Source: Flavobacterium aquatile LMG 4008 = ATCC 11947 (lineage in GTDB: Bacteria; Bacteroidota; Bacteroidia; Flavobacteriales; Flavobacteriaceae). Taken from it: 64,000 nucleotides of DNA. The notes under the pieces are model-generated. The model searched no databases. It was not told where the DNA came from and saw only the letters and a list, made by a program, of their open reading frames with translations. How positions within the stretch are numbered: the first letter of the stretch is position 1; the number at the start of each line of letters is the position of its first letter. The translations under genes and the position numbers were made by a program. Below are positions 43,604-54,632 of the stretch, one piece after another. The stretch is from positions 186,001 to 250,000 of the forward strand of contig NZ_JRHH01000003.1 in the NCBI RefSeq assembly GCF_000757385.1, written 5' to 3'.

Positions 43604-45271
43604 TTAAAATGTTGCTTTCAAACTAATATGTACAATAGAATTGGATAGTTTTATGGCTTGATCTTTCGTGCTTCCATTGGCGTAAACTAAGTTGAAAAGT
43701 CCGTTTTTGGTAAGCAATCCAAAGCCAAAACCAAGTCCGAGCAAATTGTCCTTTATATTAGTAGTTTTATCTTGATAATAGGCGTAATCAATTATAGAAT
43801 GCACATAAATATTGGACGAAAGTATATAGCGATATTCGGTCAAAATAGAGGAGAAGACATTGCCTTGCAAACTATTTTCATTGAATCCACGAATAGAATT
43901 TATTCCTCCAAATCGATACAATTCGTTAATAATATATTCTTCACTTTGCAAATAAAAATTCTGACTTTTAATATTGACAACGTTTTTATTGTTGAGATAA
44001 AAATTGTGTTTTAAATTCAAACTTCCAAAAAACTGATTGTTACTTTGAAACTGCGATTCACGTTTTCCGGTTCCAAGTTTAATGACATAATTACTTTTTT
44101 CGGGAAATAAAAAATCGTCTGGTTTAAAATTAACAAACTCAAAAGTTGATGTTATAAATTGGTTTTCAAAATCACTTAAAGTTGAAGTATTCACATTATT
44201 AATATCACTCGATTCTGCCGATTGATAACCCAAATACAATCGCGTATTGTAATTAAAGTAGTAACCCAAATCTATCGAGGTTTGCGTATTTTGAAACGTG
44301 CTGTCTTGTTTGAAAATATTCAATTGCGCTTTCAACCCAATAGGACTTTTGAAAATATATGGAAGTTCTACGCCAAGATTAAACGTCTTTTGATCTTCGC
44401 CATTGCTTTTCCAGTACAATGCCAACTTTTCGCCAGAGTTCAAAATGTTGTTCAAAGTCAAGTCTAAATATCCGTTAAAAATTACTTTCGAATTTTCGTC
44501 GTTAGAAAATCCAATAAAACCATCAAACGTATTTGCTTTAGCCTTTTCCAAATAAACATACACTTTCGTAGAATCTTTGGTAAATAAAATCTCAGGATAT
44601 TTCGTCTGTTTTACAAATCGATATTGCTCAATGTCTTTATAAAGTTTCTCCAAATTCTGCTGATTAAAAACCTTATTGCGGTACATTCGTTTTAAATTCT
44701 TCTTGTGACCTTCTGGGAATTTGTCGTAACCATTAATTACAATATCGTTCAGTTGCCGTTTTTGTTCAGTAGCAATATTCAAATCGGCAGTAACAAAACC
44801 ATTTTTGTTTTTCACATTAACCAATTTCACCTTTGCCATCGAAAAACCTTTCACTTCAAGTTTCTTGACAATAGCATTTAAAAACGATTCACTCTCTTGA
44901 AAAGGAAGTTTCAAAGTATCACTTTTCGTATCAAAAAGATTTTCAATTTCACCAGATTTTTTTTCACCTATATATATATGTATAAAATTAGTTTTCTTAC
45001 CAATATCATATTTGTATAAAAAAGTGCTATCATTTTGTTTGTCGCTTTCAAGAATTTGCTGTTCTAAAAAACCTAATTTCAACAGTTTATCCGAAAATAA
45101 AATAGTTTCATCAGCCACGCCTTTTGCATTACTAAACGATTTAGAATAAGTAATCGAATCAATAACCTTATTTTGTTTATCATTCGCGCCAATAATTTTC
45201 AAATGCATATTCTTTTGCCCAAAACTAGTAAGGCAAATTAAAAGCATGAAAGTTAAAGTAAATCTATTCAT
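43604..45271 (-). CDS. Omp85/BamA-TamA-like outer-membrane protein
   Basis: 555 aa with signal peptide MNRFTLTFMLLICLTSFG. The N-terminal 200 residues include one or two POTRA-like segments (VNVKNKNGFVTADLNIATEQKRQLNDIVINGY). The rest alternates beta strands and ends with an aromatic C-terminal residue (SLKATF), as in 16-stranded Omp85 barrels. SIRGFNENSLQGNVF is the RGF motif of the family's internal loop. It is smaller than BamA and is probably a TamA-like or flavobacterial special-purpose insertase. Confidence 0.85.
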   Translation of the reverse strand: MNRFTLTFMLLICLTSFGQKNMHLKIIGANDKQNKVIDSITYSKSFSNAKGVADETILFSDKLLKLGFLEQQILESDKQNDSTFLYKYDIGKKTNFIHIYIGEKKSGEIENLFDTKSDTLKLPFQESESFLNAIVKKLEVKGFSMAKVKLVNVKNKNGFVTADLNIATEQKRQLNDIVINGYDKFPEGHKKNLKRMYRNKVFNQQNLEKLYKDIEQYRFVKQTKYPEILFTKDSTKVYVYLEKAKANTFDGFIGFSNDENSKVIFNGYLDLTLNNILNSGEKLALYWKSNGEDQKTFNLGVELPYIFKSPIGLKAQLNIFKQDSTFQNTQTSIDLGYYFNYNTRLYLGYQSAESSDINNVNTSTLSDFENQFITSTFEFVNFKPDDFLFPEKSNYVIKLGTGKRESQFQSNNQFFGSLNLKHNFYLNNKNVVNIKSQNFYLQSEEYIINELYRFGGINSIRGFNENSLQGNVFSSILTEYRYILSSNIYVHSIIDYAYYQDKTTNIKDNLLGLGFGFGLLTKNGLFNLVYANGSTKDQAIKLSNSIVHISLKATF

Positions 45272-45277
45272 AATTAG

Positions 45278-45379
45278 GAGCGAATGGCTTGGGCTTTATC
45301 AGTAATCCATATTCCTGCTGCCTTTCCAAAGTCCCGATAAAAAATCGGGAGCTTTTCCCTTGCATCAGGGCTAGATAGT
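45278..45379 (+). repeat. Structured repeat, copy F
   Basis: GGAGCGAATGGCTTGGGC to ATCAGGGCTAGATAG. The inner hairpin is CCCGAT/ATCGGG, flanked by AAAG/CTTT. It lies between the Omp85-like gene start and the ribosomal operon. Confidence 0.8.
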
Positions 45380-45600
45380 AAATTATTTTAATTTTTGTTA
45401 ACGTTGTAAAAATAACGCAAAAAACCAGTATTTCATATAAAATAAATTCTGTTAAAGAATTGTGTTGAAATAGCCCTAAAACTGAAGATTAAATTTAAAA
45501 CAGAAATTTAATAGCGGCTATTCTTTATTGCATTAAAAAACAAATAATTAGTTCGTAAAAAAATTAATTAATTATGATTTTTTTATTAGAAAATAATTAC
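45380..45600. other. AT-rich region upstream of the ribosomal operon
   Basis: About 220 bp with no ORF or RNA gene seen. It leads into the rpsL promoter and may hold activator or UP-like A/T tracts. Confidence 0.4.
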
Positions 45601-45626
45601 TACATTTGCAACCCCTAAAAAGTGGG
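45601..45626 (+). promoter_or_regulatory. Promoter -7 element and GC hairpin at the head of the ribosomal superoperon
   Basis: TACATTTG (45601-45608) fits TAnnTTTG. Directly after it CCCC (45612-45615) pairs with GGGG (45623-45626), so the mRNA would carry a hairpin at its very 5' end. The ATG of rpsL is 35 bp further. Confidence 0.6.
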
Positions 45627-45661
45627 GATTTAATAAATAAAAGAAAAATTAGTATTTAATT

Positions 45662-46045
45662 ATGCCAACAATTCAACAATTAGTAAGAACAGGAAGAACT
45701 CAAATCACTAAGAAGAGTAAATCGGTTGCTTTAGATTCTTGTCCTCAAAGAAGAGGTGTTTGTACGCGTGTTTACACTACTACTCCAAAAAAACCAAACT
45801 CTGCAATGCGTAAAGTTGCGCGTGTACGTTTGACTAATGGAAATGAAGTGAATGCTTACATCCCAGGAGAAGGACACAATCTACAAGAGCACTCGATAGT
45901 ATTAGTGCGAGGCGGAAGAGTAAAAGATTTACCAGGAGTTAGATACCACATTGTTCGTGGTGCGCTAGATACATCTGGTGTAGCAGGAAGAACACAACGT
46001 AGATCTAAATACGGTGCAAAACGTCCAAAAGAAGCAAAAAAGTAA
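45662..46045 (+). CDS. rpsL: 30S ribosomal protein S12
   Basis: 127 aa, first gene of the superoperon. S12 sits at the decoding centre. [12 protein letters not shown] is intact with Lys43, so the usual streptomycin-sensitive residue is present. [13 protein letters not shown] contains the Asp that is often methylthiolated. rpsG follows 61 bp later. Confidence 0.99.
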
Positions 46046-46106
46046 ATCTAAACTAGTTATTAGTTTTTAATGTAAAAATTAAAATCAGTAACAAAAAAAC
46101 GAAGAA

Positions 46107-46583
46107 ATGAGAAAAAGAGCGGCAAAGAAAAGACCACTTTTACCAGATCCAAAATTTAACGATCAATTAGTTACACGTTTCGTGAACAACTTGATGTGGG
46201 ATGGTAAAAAATCTACAGCGTTTAAAGTGTTTTACGATGCAATGGATATCGTAGAAGCAAAAAAGAATAATGACGAGAAATCATCATTAGAAGTATGGAA
46301 AGATGCGTTAACTAACGTTATGCCTCACGTAGAAGTACGTAGTCGTAGAGTTGGTGGAGCTACATTCCAAATTCCAATGCAAATTCGTCCAGACAGAAAA
46401 ATCTCTATGGCAATGAAGTGGATGCTTCTTTATGCTCGTAGAAGAAATGAAAAATCTATGGCTCAAAAACTATCAGGCGAAATCTTAGCTGCGGCTAAAG
46501 AAGAAGGTGCTGCAGTTAAAAAGAGAATGGATACTCATAAAATGGCTGAAGCAAATAAAGCATTCTCACATTTTAGATTTTAA
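46107..46583 (+). CDS. rpsG: 30S ribosomal protein S7
   Basis: 158 aa. S7 binds the 3' major domain of 16S rRNA and starts head assembly. [17 protein letters not shown] is the N-terminal arm, [18 protein letters not shown] the conserved beta hairpin region. fusA starts 10 bp after its stop. Confidence 0.99.
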   Translation: MRKRAAKKRPLLPDPKFNDQLVTRFVNNLMWDGKKSTAFKVFYDAMDIVEAKKNNDEKSSLEVWKDALTNVMPHVEVRSRRVGGATFQIPMQIRPDRKISMAMKWMLLYARRRNEKSMAQKLSGEILAAAKEEGAAVKKRMDTHKMAEANKAFSHFRF

Positions 46584-46593
46584 TTCATAAGAA

Positions 46594-48750
46594 ATGGCTA
46601 GAGATTTAAAATTAACTAGAAATATTGGTATTGCAGCTCACATTGATGCTGGAAAAACTACCACTACAGAACGTATTTTGTTCTACACAGGAAAATCACA
46701 CAAAATTGGTGAAGTACACGATGGTGCTGCAACAATGGACTGGATGGCGCAAGAGCAAGAAAGAGGTATCACAATTACTTCTGCTGCTACAACTTGTGAA
46801 TGGAGTTTTCCAACAGAACAAGGTAAACCATTACCAAATTCGGTAGATTACCATTTTAATATTATTGATACTCCTGGACACGTTGACTTTACCGTAGAGG
46901 TAAACCGTTCATTACGTGTACTTGATGGTTTAGTTTTCTTGTTTAGTGCTGTTGATGGTGTTGAGCCACAATCTGAAACTAACTGGAGACTTGCTGATCA
47001 ATACAGAGTTCCTCGTATGGGATTCGTAAACAAAATGGACCGTCAAGGTTCTAACTTCTTAATGGTTTGTCAACAAGTTAGAGACATGTTAAAGTCTAAC
47101 GCTGTTGCGATTACTTTGCCAATTGGTGAGGAAAATGACTTTAGAGGAGTTGTTGACTTAGTGAAAAATCAAGCTATTGTATGGCATGATGAAACTCAAG
47201 GAGCAACTTTTGATATTGTTGAGATTCCTGCTGATATGGTTGCAGAAGTTAAAGAATACAGAGATATCCTTATTGAAGCAGTTGCTGATTATGATGAAAA
47301 TCTTCTTGATAAATACATGGAAGATCCAGACTCTATCACAGAAGATGAGATCAATAACGCTTTAAGAGCAGCTACAATTGACATGGCTATCATTCCTATG
47401 ATTGCAGGTTCTTCTTTCAAAAATAAAGGAGTTCAATTCATGTTAGATGCAGTTTGTAAATATTTACCATCTCCATTAGATAAAGAAGGTATCGAAGGAA
47501 TTCACCCTGATGATGCTGAATTATTAGAAGAAGATCAAAAGAAAATCTTACGTCGTCCTGATGTAAAAGAGCCGTTCGCAGCTTTAGCATTTAAAATTGC
47601 TACTGACCCTTATGTTGGTCGTTTAGCTTTCTTCCGTGCATACTCAGGTCGTTTAGATGCTGGTTCATATATCTTGAACACACGTTCAGGTAACAAAGAA
47701 AGAATTTCTCGTATCTACCAAATGCACGCTAACAAACAAAATCCAATCGATTATATCGAAGCTGGAGATATTGGAGCAGCAGTTGGATTTAAAGATATCA
47801 AGACTGGAGATACAATGTGTGATGAAAAACACCCAATTATTCTTGAGTCAATGAAATTCCCTGCACCAGTAATTGGTATCGCTATTGAGCCAAAAACTAA
47901 AGCAGACGTTGATAAAATGGGTATGGCTTTAGCAAAATTAGCTGAAGAAGATCCAACATTTACAGTTAGAACTGATGAAGCTTCAGGTCAAACTATCATT
48001 TCAGGAATGGGTGAGTTACACTTAGACATCCTTGTAGATAGAATGAAACGTGAATTCAAAGTTGAAGTAAACCAAGGTGAGCCTCAAGTAGAATACAAAG
48101 AAGCTTTCACAAAAACTGCAACACATAGAGAAACTTACAAAAAACAATCTGGAGGTCGTGGTAAATTCGGTGATATCGTATTTACACTTGAGCCAGCAGA
48201 TGCAGTTGATGGTAAAGTTCCTGTAGGATTGCAATTTATAAATGCTGTGAAAGGTGGTAACGTTCCTAAAGAATATATTCCATCTGTTGAAAAAGGTTTC
48301 CGTGAAGCAATGAAAACTGGTCCTTTAGCAGGATACCAAGTAGATAGCTTGAAAGTAACTTTAACTGACGGATCTTTCCACCCAGTCGATTCAGATGCTC
48401 TTTCTTTCGAATTAGCAGCTAGAATGGGTTATAGAGAAGTAGCAAAAGCGGCAGGAGCAATTATTCTTGAGCCGATTATGAAAATGGAAGTTATTACACC
48501 TGAAGAAAACATGGGAGATATCGTTGGTGATATCAACCGTCGAAGAGGTCAAGTAAATGACATGGGAGATAGAAATGGAGCTAAAACTATTAAAGCTGAC
48601 GTTCCATTATCAGAAATGTTTGGTTATGTTACTACATTAAGAACACTTTCATCAGGTAGAGCAACATCTACTATGGAATTTTCTCACTATGCAGAAACAC
48701 CTTCAAATATATCTGAAGCAGTTATCAAAAAAGCAAAAGGAAACGCATAA
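46594..48750 (+). CDS. fusA: Translation elongation factor G
   Basis: 718 aa, standard EF-G that moves tRNA and mRNA through the ribosome. G1 is [15 protein letters not shown], switch [14 protein letters not shown] and G4 NKMDR. Domain IV includes [13 protein letters not shown] and the C-terminal [16 protein letters not shown]. It follows rpsG closely. There is no tuf gene after it, unlike in enterobacteria; rpsJ follows after 11 bp, which is usual for Bacteroidota. Confidence 0.99.
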   Translation: MARDLKLTRNIGIAAHIDAGKTTTTERILFYTGKSHKIGEVHDGAATMDWMAQEQERGITITSAATTCEWSFPTEQGKPLPNSVDYHFNIIDTPGHVDFTVEVNRSLRVLDGLVFLFSAVDGVEPQSETNWRLADQYRVPRMGFVNKMDRQGSNFLMVCQQVRDMLKSNAVAITLPIGEENDFRGVVDLVKNQAIVWHDETQGATFDIVEIPADMVAEVKEYRDILIEAVADYDENLLDKYMEDPDSITEDEINNALRAATIDMAIIPMIAGSSFKNKGVQFMLDAVCKYLPSPLDKEGIEGIHPDDAELLEEDQKKILRRPDVKEPFAALAFKIATDPYVGRLAFFRAYSGRLDAGSYILNTRSGNKERISRIYQMHANKQNPIDYIEAGDIGAAVGFKDIKTGDTMCDEKHPIILESMKFPAPVIGIAIEPKTKADVDKMGMALAKLAEEDPTFTVRTDEASGQTIISGMGELHLDILVDRMKREFKVEVNQGEPQVEYKEAFTKTATHRETYKKQSGGRGKFGDIVFTLEPADAVDGKVPVGLQFINAVKGGNVPKEYIPSVEKGFREAMKTGPLAGYQVDSLKVTLTDGSFHPVDSDALSFELAARMGYREVAKAAGAIILEPIMKMEVITPEENMGDIVGDINRRRGQVNDMGDRNGAKTIKADVPLSEMFGYVTTLRTLSSGRATSTMEFSHYAETPSNISEAVIKKAKGNA

Positions 48751-48761
48751 TATTTATCAAG

Positions 48762-49067
48762 ATGAGTCAAAAAATTAGAATAAAATTAAAATCTTACGAT
48801 CACATGTTGGTAGATAAATCTGCTGAAAAGATTGTAAAAACTGTAAAAAGTACAGGTGCTGTTGTAACCGGTCCTATTCCGTTACCAACTCACAAAAAAA
48901 TATTTACTGTATTACGTTCTCCTCACGTTAACAAAAAATCGAGAGAACAATTTGAAGTTATGTCTTACAAAAGACTAATCGATATTTACAGTTCATCTTC
49001 AAAAACTATTGACGCTTTAATGAAATTAGAGTTGCCAAGTGGTGTAGAAGTAGAAATCAAAGTTTAA
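48762..49067 (+). CDS. rpsJ: 30S ribosomal protein S10
   Basis: 101 aa. S10 is a head protein and, with NusB, an antitermination factor. [21 protein letters not shown] and [29 protein letters not shown] are the family signatures. A 102-bp gap with a 12-bp inverted repeat separates it from rplC. Confidence 0.99.
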   Translation: MSQKIRIKLKSYDHMLVDKSAEKIVKTVKSTGAVVTGPIPLPTHKKIFTVLRSPHVNKKSREQFEVMSYKRLIDIYSSSSKTIDALMKLELPSGVEVEIKV

Positions 49068-49088
49068 GTACTTTAAAAAATAATAGTC

Positions 49089-49123
49089 TTAAGTATTAGA
49101 GTATTAATTATTCTAATACTTAA
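49089..49123 (+). promoter_or_regulatory. Hairpin between rpsJ and rplC
   Basis: TTAAGTATTAGA and TCTAATACTTAA form a perfect 12-bp stem around 11 nt. It lies in the first sizeable gap of the S10 region and may be an attenuator or processing site. Confidence 0.5.
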
Positions 49124-49169
49124 TTCTTTATGAATAAAAATCAATTTATTAATTAATAATTAGTTTACT

Positions 49170-49787
49170 ATGTCTGGGTTAATTGGAAGAAAAATCGGCA
49201 TGACTAGCATTTTCGACGAGAACGGGAAGAACATTCCTTGTACAGTAATCGAAGCTGGACCTTGTGTCGTTACCCAAGTCAGAACCAATGAGGTTGACGG
49301 GTATGAAGCCTTACAACTTGGTTTCGATGACAAAACAGAAAAACACGCCACTAAAGCTGACTTAGGTCACTTTAAAAAAGCTGGTACTTCTGCAAAAAAG
49401 AAAGTCGTTGAATTCCAAAGTTTTGAAGGAGAGTTTAAACTTGGTGATAGCATCACTGTTGATGTTTTCAGCGAAGGAGAATTTGTTGATGTACAAGGTG
49501 TATCAAAAGGTAAAGGTTTTCAAGGTGTTGTTAAACGTCACGGTTTTGGTGGTGTTGGACAAGCAACACACGGTCAACACAACCGTTTAAGAGCACCAGG
49601 TTCAGTTGGAGCATCTTCTTATCCATCACGTGTATTCAAAGGAATGCGTATGGCTGGAAGAATGGGTGGTGATAATGTTAAAGTTCAAAATCTTAGAGTT
49701 TTGAAAGTAGTTGCTGAAAAGAATCTACTTGTTGTTAAAGGAGCTATTCCTGGATGCAAAAACTCTTATGTAATCATTCACAAGTAA
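49170..49787 (+). CDS. rplC: 50S ribosomal protein L3
   Basis: 205 aa. L3 is an early assembly protein near the peptidyl-transferase centre. [17 protein letters not shown] opens the protein, and [34 protein letters not shown] is the conserved central extension region (shown here by its ends). Its stop codon shares one base with the rplD start (TAATG). Confidence 0.99.
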   Translation: MSGLIGRKIGMTSIFDENGKNIPCTVIEAGPCVVTQVRTNEVDGYEALQLGFDDKTEKHATKADLGHFKKAGTSAKKKVVEFQSFEGEFKLGDSITVDVFSEGEFVDVQGVSKGKGFQGVVKRHGFGGVGQATHGQHNRLRAPGSVGASSYPSRVFKGMRMAGRMGGDNVKVQNLRVLKVVAEKNLLVVKGAIPGCKNSYVIIHK

Positions 49788-50416
49788 TGGAAGTAAAAGT
49801 TTTAGATATCAAAGGAAAAGATACTGGGAGAAAAGTTCAACTTTCTGATTCAGTATTCGGTATAGAGCCAAATAAACATGCGGTATATCTTGATGTTAAG
49901 CAATATCTTGCTAATCAAAGACAAGGAACTCATAAAGCTAAAGAAAGAGCTGAAGTTGCTGGAAGTACTCGTAAAATTAAGAAGCAAAAAGGTACAGGTA
50001 CTGCTCGTGCTGGTAGTGCAAAAAATCCATTGTTCAAAGGTGGAGGTACAGTTTTCGGTCCAAGACCAAGAAGCTATTCTTTCAAATTGAACAAAAGCTT
50101 AAAGCGTTTAGCAAGAAAATCTGCTTTCTCTTTAAAAGCGAAAGAATCAAATATAGTAGTAGTAGAAGATTTTACTTTTGACGCTCCAAACACTAAAAAC
50201 TTTTTATCAGTTTTAAGTGCTTTAGGGTTAGAAAATAAAAAATCTCTATTTGTGTTGGGTGATTCAAATAAAAATGTATATTTGTCGTCACGCAATTTAA
50301 AAGCTTCTAACGTAGTAACTAACTCAGAATTAAGCACTTACGCAATATTAAACGCGAATAATTTAGTGCTTTTAGAAGGTTCTTTAGAAGGAATTGAAGA
50401 AAATTTAAGTAAATAA
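49787..50416 (+). CDS. rplD: 50S ribosomal protein L4
   Basis: 209 aa from the ATG at 49787, which overlaps the rplC stop by one base; the longer frame from 49754 lies inside rplC and is rejected. [21 protein letters not shown] is the exit-tunnel loop region ([11 protein letters not shown] visible). In E. coli L4 represses its own operon; whether this holds here is unknown. Confidence 0.98.
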   Translation: MEVKVLDIKGKDTGRKVQLSDSVFGIEPNKHAVYLDVKQYLANQRQGTHKAKERAEVAGSTRKIKKQKGTGTARAGSAKNPLFKGGGTVFGPRPRSYSFKLNKSLKRLARKSAFSLKAKESNIVVVEDFTFDAPNTKNFLSVLSALGLENKKSLFVLGDSNKNVYLSSRNLKASNVVTNSELSTYAILNANNLVLLEGSLEGIEENLSK

Positions 50417-50422
50417 CAAGCC

Positions 50423-50713
50423 ATGAGTATCATAGTTAAGCCTATTATTACAGAAAAAATCACCAAAGATGGTGAGATTTTCAATCGTTTTGGTTTCGTT
50501 GTAGATAAAAAAGCTAACAAAGTACAAATTAAGAAAGCTGTTGAAGCAACTTATGGAGTATCAGTCGTTAGTGTTAATACAATGAATGTTAGACCAGATA
50601 GAACTACTAAATACACTAAAAGTGGTTTAATAAGTGGAAAGTCAAATGCTTACAAAAAAGCAATTGTACAAGTACAAGAAGGAGAAACAATAGATTTTTA
50701 CAACAATATCTAA
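50423..50713 (+). CDS. rplW: 50S ribosomal protein L23
   Basis: 96 aa. L23 lies at the tunnel exit and docks trigger factor and SRP. IIVKPIITEKITK and KKAVEATYGVSVVSVNTMN are typical. It is 6 bp after rplD and 9 bp before rplB. Confidence 0.98.
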   Translation: MSIIVKPIITEKITKDGEIFNRFGFVVDKKANKVQIKKAVEATYGVSVVSVNTMNVRPDRTTKYTKSGLISGKSNAYKKAIVQVQEGETIDFYNNI

Positions 50714-50722
50714 TAAATTAAG

Positions 50723-51547
50723 ATGTCAGTAAGAAAATTAAAACCTATTACCCCGGGTCAGCGTTTTAGAGTTGTTAATGGTTTTGACGCCATTACAACT
50801 GATAAGCCGGAGCGTTCATTGATCGCACCGATAAAAAACTCAGGAGGTAGAAATAGTCAAGGAAAAATGACCATGCGTTACACAGGCGGTGGTCACAAAC
50901 AAAGATATCGTATCATTGATTTTAAAAGAACTAAAGTTGGTGTTCCAGCTAAAGTGAAATCAATTGAGTACGATCCGAACAGAACTGCTTTTATCGCATT
51001 ATTATGGTATGCTGATGGAGAGAAAACGTATATCGTTGCTCAAAATGGTTTACAAGTTGGACAAACTGTAGTGTCTGGCGAAGAAGCTTCTCCAGAAATT
51101 GGAAATACTTTACCATTAAGTAAAATTCCATTAGGAACTGTAATTTCATGTATTGAATTACGTCCAGGACAAGGAGCTACTATTGCTAGAAGTGCAGGTA
51201 CTTTTGCTCAATTAATGGCAAGAGATGGAAAGTATGCTACAATTAAAATGCCATCAGGAGAAACAAGATTAATCTTGTTGACTTGTTCAGCTACAATTGG
51301 AGCAGTATCTAATTCTGATCATCAATTAATTGTATCTGGTAAAGCAGGTAGAACTAGATGGTTAGGAAGAAGACCAAGAACAAGACCAGTAGCCATGAAC
51401 CCTGTCGATCACCCAATGGGTGGTGGTGAAGGTCGTTCATCTGGAGGTCATCCACGTTCTAGAAAAGGTCTTCCTGCTAAAGGTTATAGAACTCGTTCTA
51501 AAGTTAACCCGAGTAATAAGTATATTGTTGAACGCAGAAAGAAATAA
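50723..51547 (+). CDS. rplB: 50S ribosomal protein L2
   Basis: 274 aa, full length. L2 helps shape the peptidyl-transferase centre. The C-terminal [20 protein letters not shown] holds the conserved His needed for activity. It is tightly packed with rplW and rpsS. Confidence 0.99.
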   Translation: MSVRKLKPITPGQRFRVVNGFDAITTDKPERSLIAPIKNSGGRNSQGKMTMRYTGGGHKQRYRIIDFKRTKVGVPAKVKSIEYDPNRTAFIALLWYADGEKTYIVAQNGLQVGQTVVSGEEASPEIGNTLPLSKIPLGTVISCIELRPGQGATIARSAGTFAQLMARDGKYATIKMPSGETRLILLTCSATIGAVSNSDHQLIVSGKAGRTRWLGRRPRTRPVAMNPVDHPMGGGEGRSSGGHPRSRKGLPAKGYRTRSKVNPSNKYIVERRKK

Positions 51548-51557
51548 TTAGATAGAC

Positions 51558-51836
51558 ATGGCACGTTCATTAAAAAAAGGACCTTTTGTACACTACAAAT
51601 TAGATAAGAAAGTTCAAGAAAATATTGAAAAAGGAAACAAAGGTGTTGTTAAGACTTGGTCTAGAGCATCTATGATTACTCCTGATTTCGTAGGACAAAC
51701 TATCGCAGTACACAATGGTCGTCAATTTGTTCCAGTTTATGTAACTGAGAACATGGTAGGACACAAATTAGGAGAATTTTCACCAACAAGATCATTTAGA
51801 GGTCACGCTGGAGCAAAAAACAAAGGTAAAAAATAA
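51558..51836 (+). CDS. rpsS: 30S ribosomal protein S19
   Basis: 92 aa. S19 pairs with S13 in the 30S head. [15 protein letters not shown] and [21 protein letters not shown] are diagnostic. It lies 10 bp after rplB and 6 bp before rplV. Confidence 0.99.
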   Translation: MARSLKKGPFVHYKLDKKVQENIEKGNKGVVKTWSRASMITPDFVGQTIAVHNGRQFVPVYVTENMVGHKLGEFSPTRSFRGHAGAKNKGKK

Positions 51837-51842
51837 GAAGCA

Positions 51843-52253
51843 ATGGGAGTTCGTAAAAGAGAAACAGCAGACGCAAGAAAAGAGGCTAACAAGTCTATAG
51901 CTTTTGCAAAATTGAATAACTGCCCTACTTCACCTAGAAAAATGCGCTTAGTAGCAGACTTGGTAAGAGGTCAGAAAGTGGAAAGAGCTTTAAATATATT
52001 AAGATTTAGCTCAAAAGAAGCTTCAAGAAAATTAGAGAAATTAGTATTATCTGCAATCAACAATTGGGAGCAGAAAAATGCTGAAGGAAATGTTTCAGAA
52101 GCAGGCTTGTTTATAAAAGAAATCCGTGTTGATGGTGGAATGATGTTAAAAAGACTTCGTCCAGCTCCACAAGGAAGAGCACACAGAATAAGAAAACGTT
52201 CAAACCACGTAACAATCGTGTTAGGAGCTAATGATAACACACAAAGCAATTAA
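51843..52253 (+). CDS. rplV: 50S ribosomal protein L22
   Basis: 136 aa. L22 lines the exit tunnel with a long beta hairpin; [22 protein letters not shown] is at the hairpin tip and sets macrolide access. [17 protein letters not shown] is the N-terminal signature. Confidence 0.98.
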   Translation: MGVRKRETADARKEANKSIAFAKLNNCPTSPRKMRLVADLVRGQKVERALNILRFSSKEASRKLEKLVLSAINNWEQKNAEGNVSEAGLFIKEIRVDGGMMLKRLRPAPQGRAHRIRKRSNHVTIVLGANDNTQSN

Positions 52254-52258
52254 TTAAG

Positions 52259-53014
52259 ATGGGACAAAAGACAAATCCAATAGGAAACAGACTTGGTATC
52301 ATCAGAGGATGGGATTCAAACTGGTATGGTGGAAATGATTACGGTGATAAAATCGCTGAAGATTATAAAATCAGAAAGTATATTCATGCTCGTTTATCAA
52401 AAGCTAGTGTATCAAAAATAATTATCGAGAGAACTTTAAAACTTGTAACCGTTACTATCACTACTGCAAGACCTGGTATTATTATCGGAAAAGGTGGACA
52501 AGAGGTAGACAAGTTGAAAGAAGAACTTAAGAAAATTACAGACAAAGAAGTTCAAATCAACATCTTTGAAATTAAAAGACCTGAGTTAGACGCTTATTTA
52601 GTTGCAACAAGTATCGCTCGTCAAATCGAAAGCCGTATTTCATACAGAAGAGCTATTAAAATGGCTATCGCAGCAGCAATGCGTATGAATGCAGAAGGTA
52701 TTAAAGTTTTGATTTCTGGTCGTTTGAATGGTGCTGAAATGGCACGTTCAGAAGGTTTTAAAGAGGGAAGAATTCCTTTGTCAACTTTCAGAGCTGATAT
52801 TGATTACGCACTTGGAGAAGCTCATACTACTTATGGTAGAATGGGAATCAAAGTATGGATCATGAAAGGTGAGGTTTACGGAAAACGTGATTTATCTCCA
52901 CTAGTTGGAATGGATAAAAAACAAGCTTCTGGTGGAAAAGGTGGAGACTCTCCAAGAGGAGATAGAAAACCTTACAACAAAGGTGGTAAACCAGATGCAC
53001 GTAAAAGAAAGTAA
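52259..53014 (+). CDS. rpsC: 30S ribosomal protein S3
   Basis: 251 aa. S3 contains the KH domain ([18 protein letters not shown]) and forms part of the mRNA entry. The last 30 residues are a Gly/Lys/Arg/Asp-rich extension ([18 protein letters not shown]), longer than in E. coli. Confidence 0.98.
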   Translation: MGQKTNPIGNRLGIIRGWDSNWYGGNDYGDKIAEDYKIRKYIHARLSKASVSKIIIERTLKLVTVTITTARPGIIIGKGGQEVDKLKEELKKITDKEVQINIFEIKRPELDAYLVATSIARQIESRISYRRAIKMAIAAAMRMNAEGIKVLISGRLNGAEMARSEGFKEGRIPLSTFRADIDYALGEAHTTYGRMGIKVWIMKGEVYGKRDLSPLVGMDKKQASGGKGGDSPRGDRKPYNKGGKPDARKRK

Positions 53015-53033
53015 TTTTTTAAATTAAAGAAAA

Positions 53034-53459
53034 ATGTTACAGCCTAAAAGAACAAAATACCGTAAGGTACAAAAAGGTAGAATGAAAGGTGTTTCTCAAA
53101 GAGGACACATGCTTTCAAGTGGAATGTTTGGAATTAAATCTGTACATGAAAATGGTATGTTTTTAACTTCACGTCAAATTGAAGCTGCACGTATTGCTGC
53201 AACTCGTTTCATGAAAAGAGAAGGACAACTATGGATTAATGTATTTCCAGACAAACCTATAACAAAGAAACCTCTTGAGGTACGTATGGGTAAAGGTAAA
53301 GGTGCCGTTGAATATTGGGCTGCCGTTGTTAAACCCGGAAAAATTATGTTTGAAGTTGGAGGAGTTCCTTTGTCAGTTGCAAAAGAGGCATTACGTCTTG
53401 CGGCTCAAAAGCTTCCAGTAAAAACTAAGTTTGTTGTCGCTAGAGATTTCGAAGCATAA
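53034..53459 (+). CDS. rplP: 50S ribosomal protein L16
   Basis: 141 aa. L16 positions tRNA at the A site. [19 protein letters not shown] and [22 protein letters not shown] are typical. rpmC starts 13 bp after the stop. Confidence 0.99.
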   Translation: MLQPKRTKYRKVQKGRMKGVSQRGHMLSSGMFGIKSVHENGMFLTSRQIEAARIAATRFMKREGQLWINVFPDKPITKKPLEVRMGKGKGAVEYWAAVVKPGKIMFEVGGVPLSVAKEALRLAAQKLPVKTKFVVARDFEA

Positions 53460-53472
53460 TATACATAAAATT

Positions 53473-53661
53473 ATGAAACAATCAGAAATTATTAGTCTGT
53501 CTACAGCTGAGTTACAAGTTAGACTTAGTGAAGTAAAGAAAACATACGCTGAATTAAAAACCGCTCACGCTATTTCACCAATTCAAAACCCTCTTCAAAT
53601 TAGAACAATGAGAAGAGCGGTAGCAAGATTGGCAACTGAATTAAGCAAAAGAGAATTGTAA
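53473..53661 (+). CDS. rpmC: 50S ribosomal protein L29
   Basis: 62 aa from the ATG at 53473 (MKQSEIISLSTAELQ); the longer frame from 53431 runs into rplP and is rejected. The two-helix pattern with RRAVARLATELSKREL is typical. It lies at the tunnel exit next to L23. Confidence 0.97.
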   Translation: MKQSEIISLSTAELQVRLSEVKKTYAELKTAHAISPIQNPLQIRTMRRAVARLATELSKREL

Positions 53662-53672
53662 TCTGCTGAAAG

Positions 53673-53933
53673 ATGGAAGATAAAAGAAATTTAAGAAAAG
53701 AAAGAATTGGTGTAGTTACTAGCAACAAAATGGAGAAATCTATTGTTGTTTCTGAAACAAGAAGAGTAAAGCATCCAATGTATGGTAAGTTCGTGTTAAA
53801 AACTAAGAAATATGTTGCACACGACGAAACAAACGACTGTAACATTGGTGATACAGTAAAGATCATGGAAACAAGACCTTTATCTAAGTTGAAATGTTGG
53901 AGATTAGTTGAAATCATTGAAAGAGCTAAGTAA
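53673..53933 (+). CDS. rpsQ: 30S ribosomal protein S17
   Basis: 86 aa, OB fold. [18 protein letters not shown] and [19 protein letters not shown] are signatures, and [18 protein letters not shown] the C-terminal strand. rplN follows 2 bp later. Confidence 0.98.
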   Translation: MEDKRNLRKERIGVVTSNKMEKSIVVSETRRVKHPMYGKFVLKTKKYVAHDETNDCNIGDTVKIMETRPLSKLKCWRLVEIIERAK

Positions 53934-53935
53934 TT

Positions 53936-54304
53936 ATGGTACAACAAGAATCAAGATTAAAAGTAGCAGATAACACAGGAGCAAAAGAGGTTTTGACTAT
54001 CCGTGTTTTAGGAGGAACGAAACGTCGTTATGCCTCTGTTGGAGATAAAATTGTAGTGTCAATTAAAGATGCAACACCAAACGGAAACGTGAAAAAAGGT
54101 GCTGTTTCTACTGCAGTTGTTGTACGTACCAAAAAAGAAGTGAGAAGAGCTGATGGATCTTATATCAGATTTGACGATAACGCTTGCGTATTGTTGAATG
54201 CTGCTGGAGAAATGAGAGGAACTCGTGTTTTTGGTCCGGTTGCCAGAGAACTTCGTGAAAAACAATTCATGAAAATTGTATCATTAGCACCAGAAGTGCT
54301 TTAA
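53936..54304 (+). CDS. rplN: 50S ribosomal protein L14
   Basis: 122 aa. L14 forms part of an intersubunit bridge. [19 protein letters not shown] and [24 protein letters not shown] bracket the conserved fold. Confidence 0.99.
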
Positions 54305-54312
54305 TTCGATTA

Positions 54313-54630
54313 ATGATGACAAAGTTAAAAATTAAATCAGGCGATGTAGTAAGAGTTATTGCTGGAGACCACAAAGGTACAGAAGGTAAAGTTCTTAGAG
54401 TTGACCGTGAGAAAAATAAAGCGATCGTTGAAGGTGCTAACATGGTTTCAAAACATACGAAACCAAGTGCTAAAAACCCTCAAGGTGGAATCGTTAAGAA
54501 AGAAGCTCCTATTCATATTTCTAATTTAGCTTTAATAGATCCAAAATCTAAAGAAGCTACAAAAACTGGAATTAGAGTAGAAGGAGATAAGAAAGTGAGA
54601 TTTTCTAAAAAATCAAATCAAGTATTATAG
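54313..54630 (+). CDS. rplX: 50S ribosomal protein L24
   Basis: 105 aa (the second codon is also ATG and could be the start). It carries the KOW motif [21 protein letters not shown]24 initiates 50S assembly. rplE follows 2 bp later. Confidence 0.98.
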   Translation: MMTKLKIKSGDVVRVIAGDHKGTEGKVLRVDREKNKAIVEGANMVSKHTKPSAKNPQGGIVKKEAPIHISNLALIDPKSKEATKTGIRVEGDKKVRFSKKSNQVL

Positions 54631-54632
54631 TT

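Noticed and set aside
45662-46045. Streptomycin-resistance change in rpsL
   Set aside because: Lys43 and the KPNS motif are intact.
48751-48761. Missing tuf between fusA and rpsJ as a deletion
   Set aside because: The absence is usual for Bacteroidota, where tuf lies elsewhere; it is not an anomaly.
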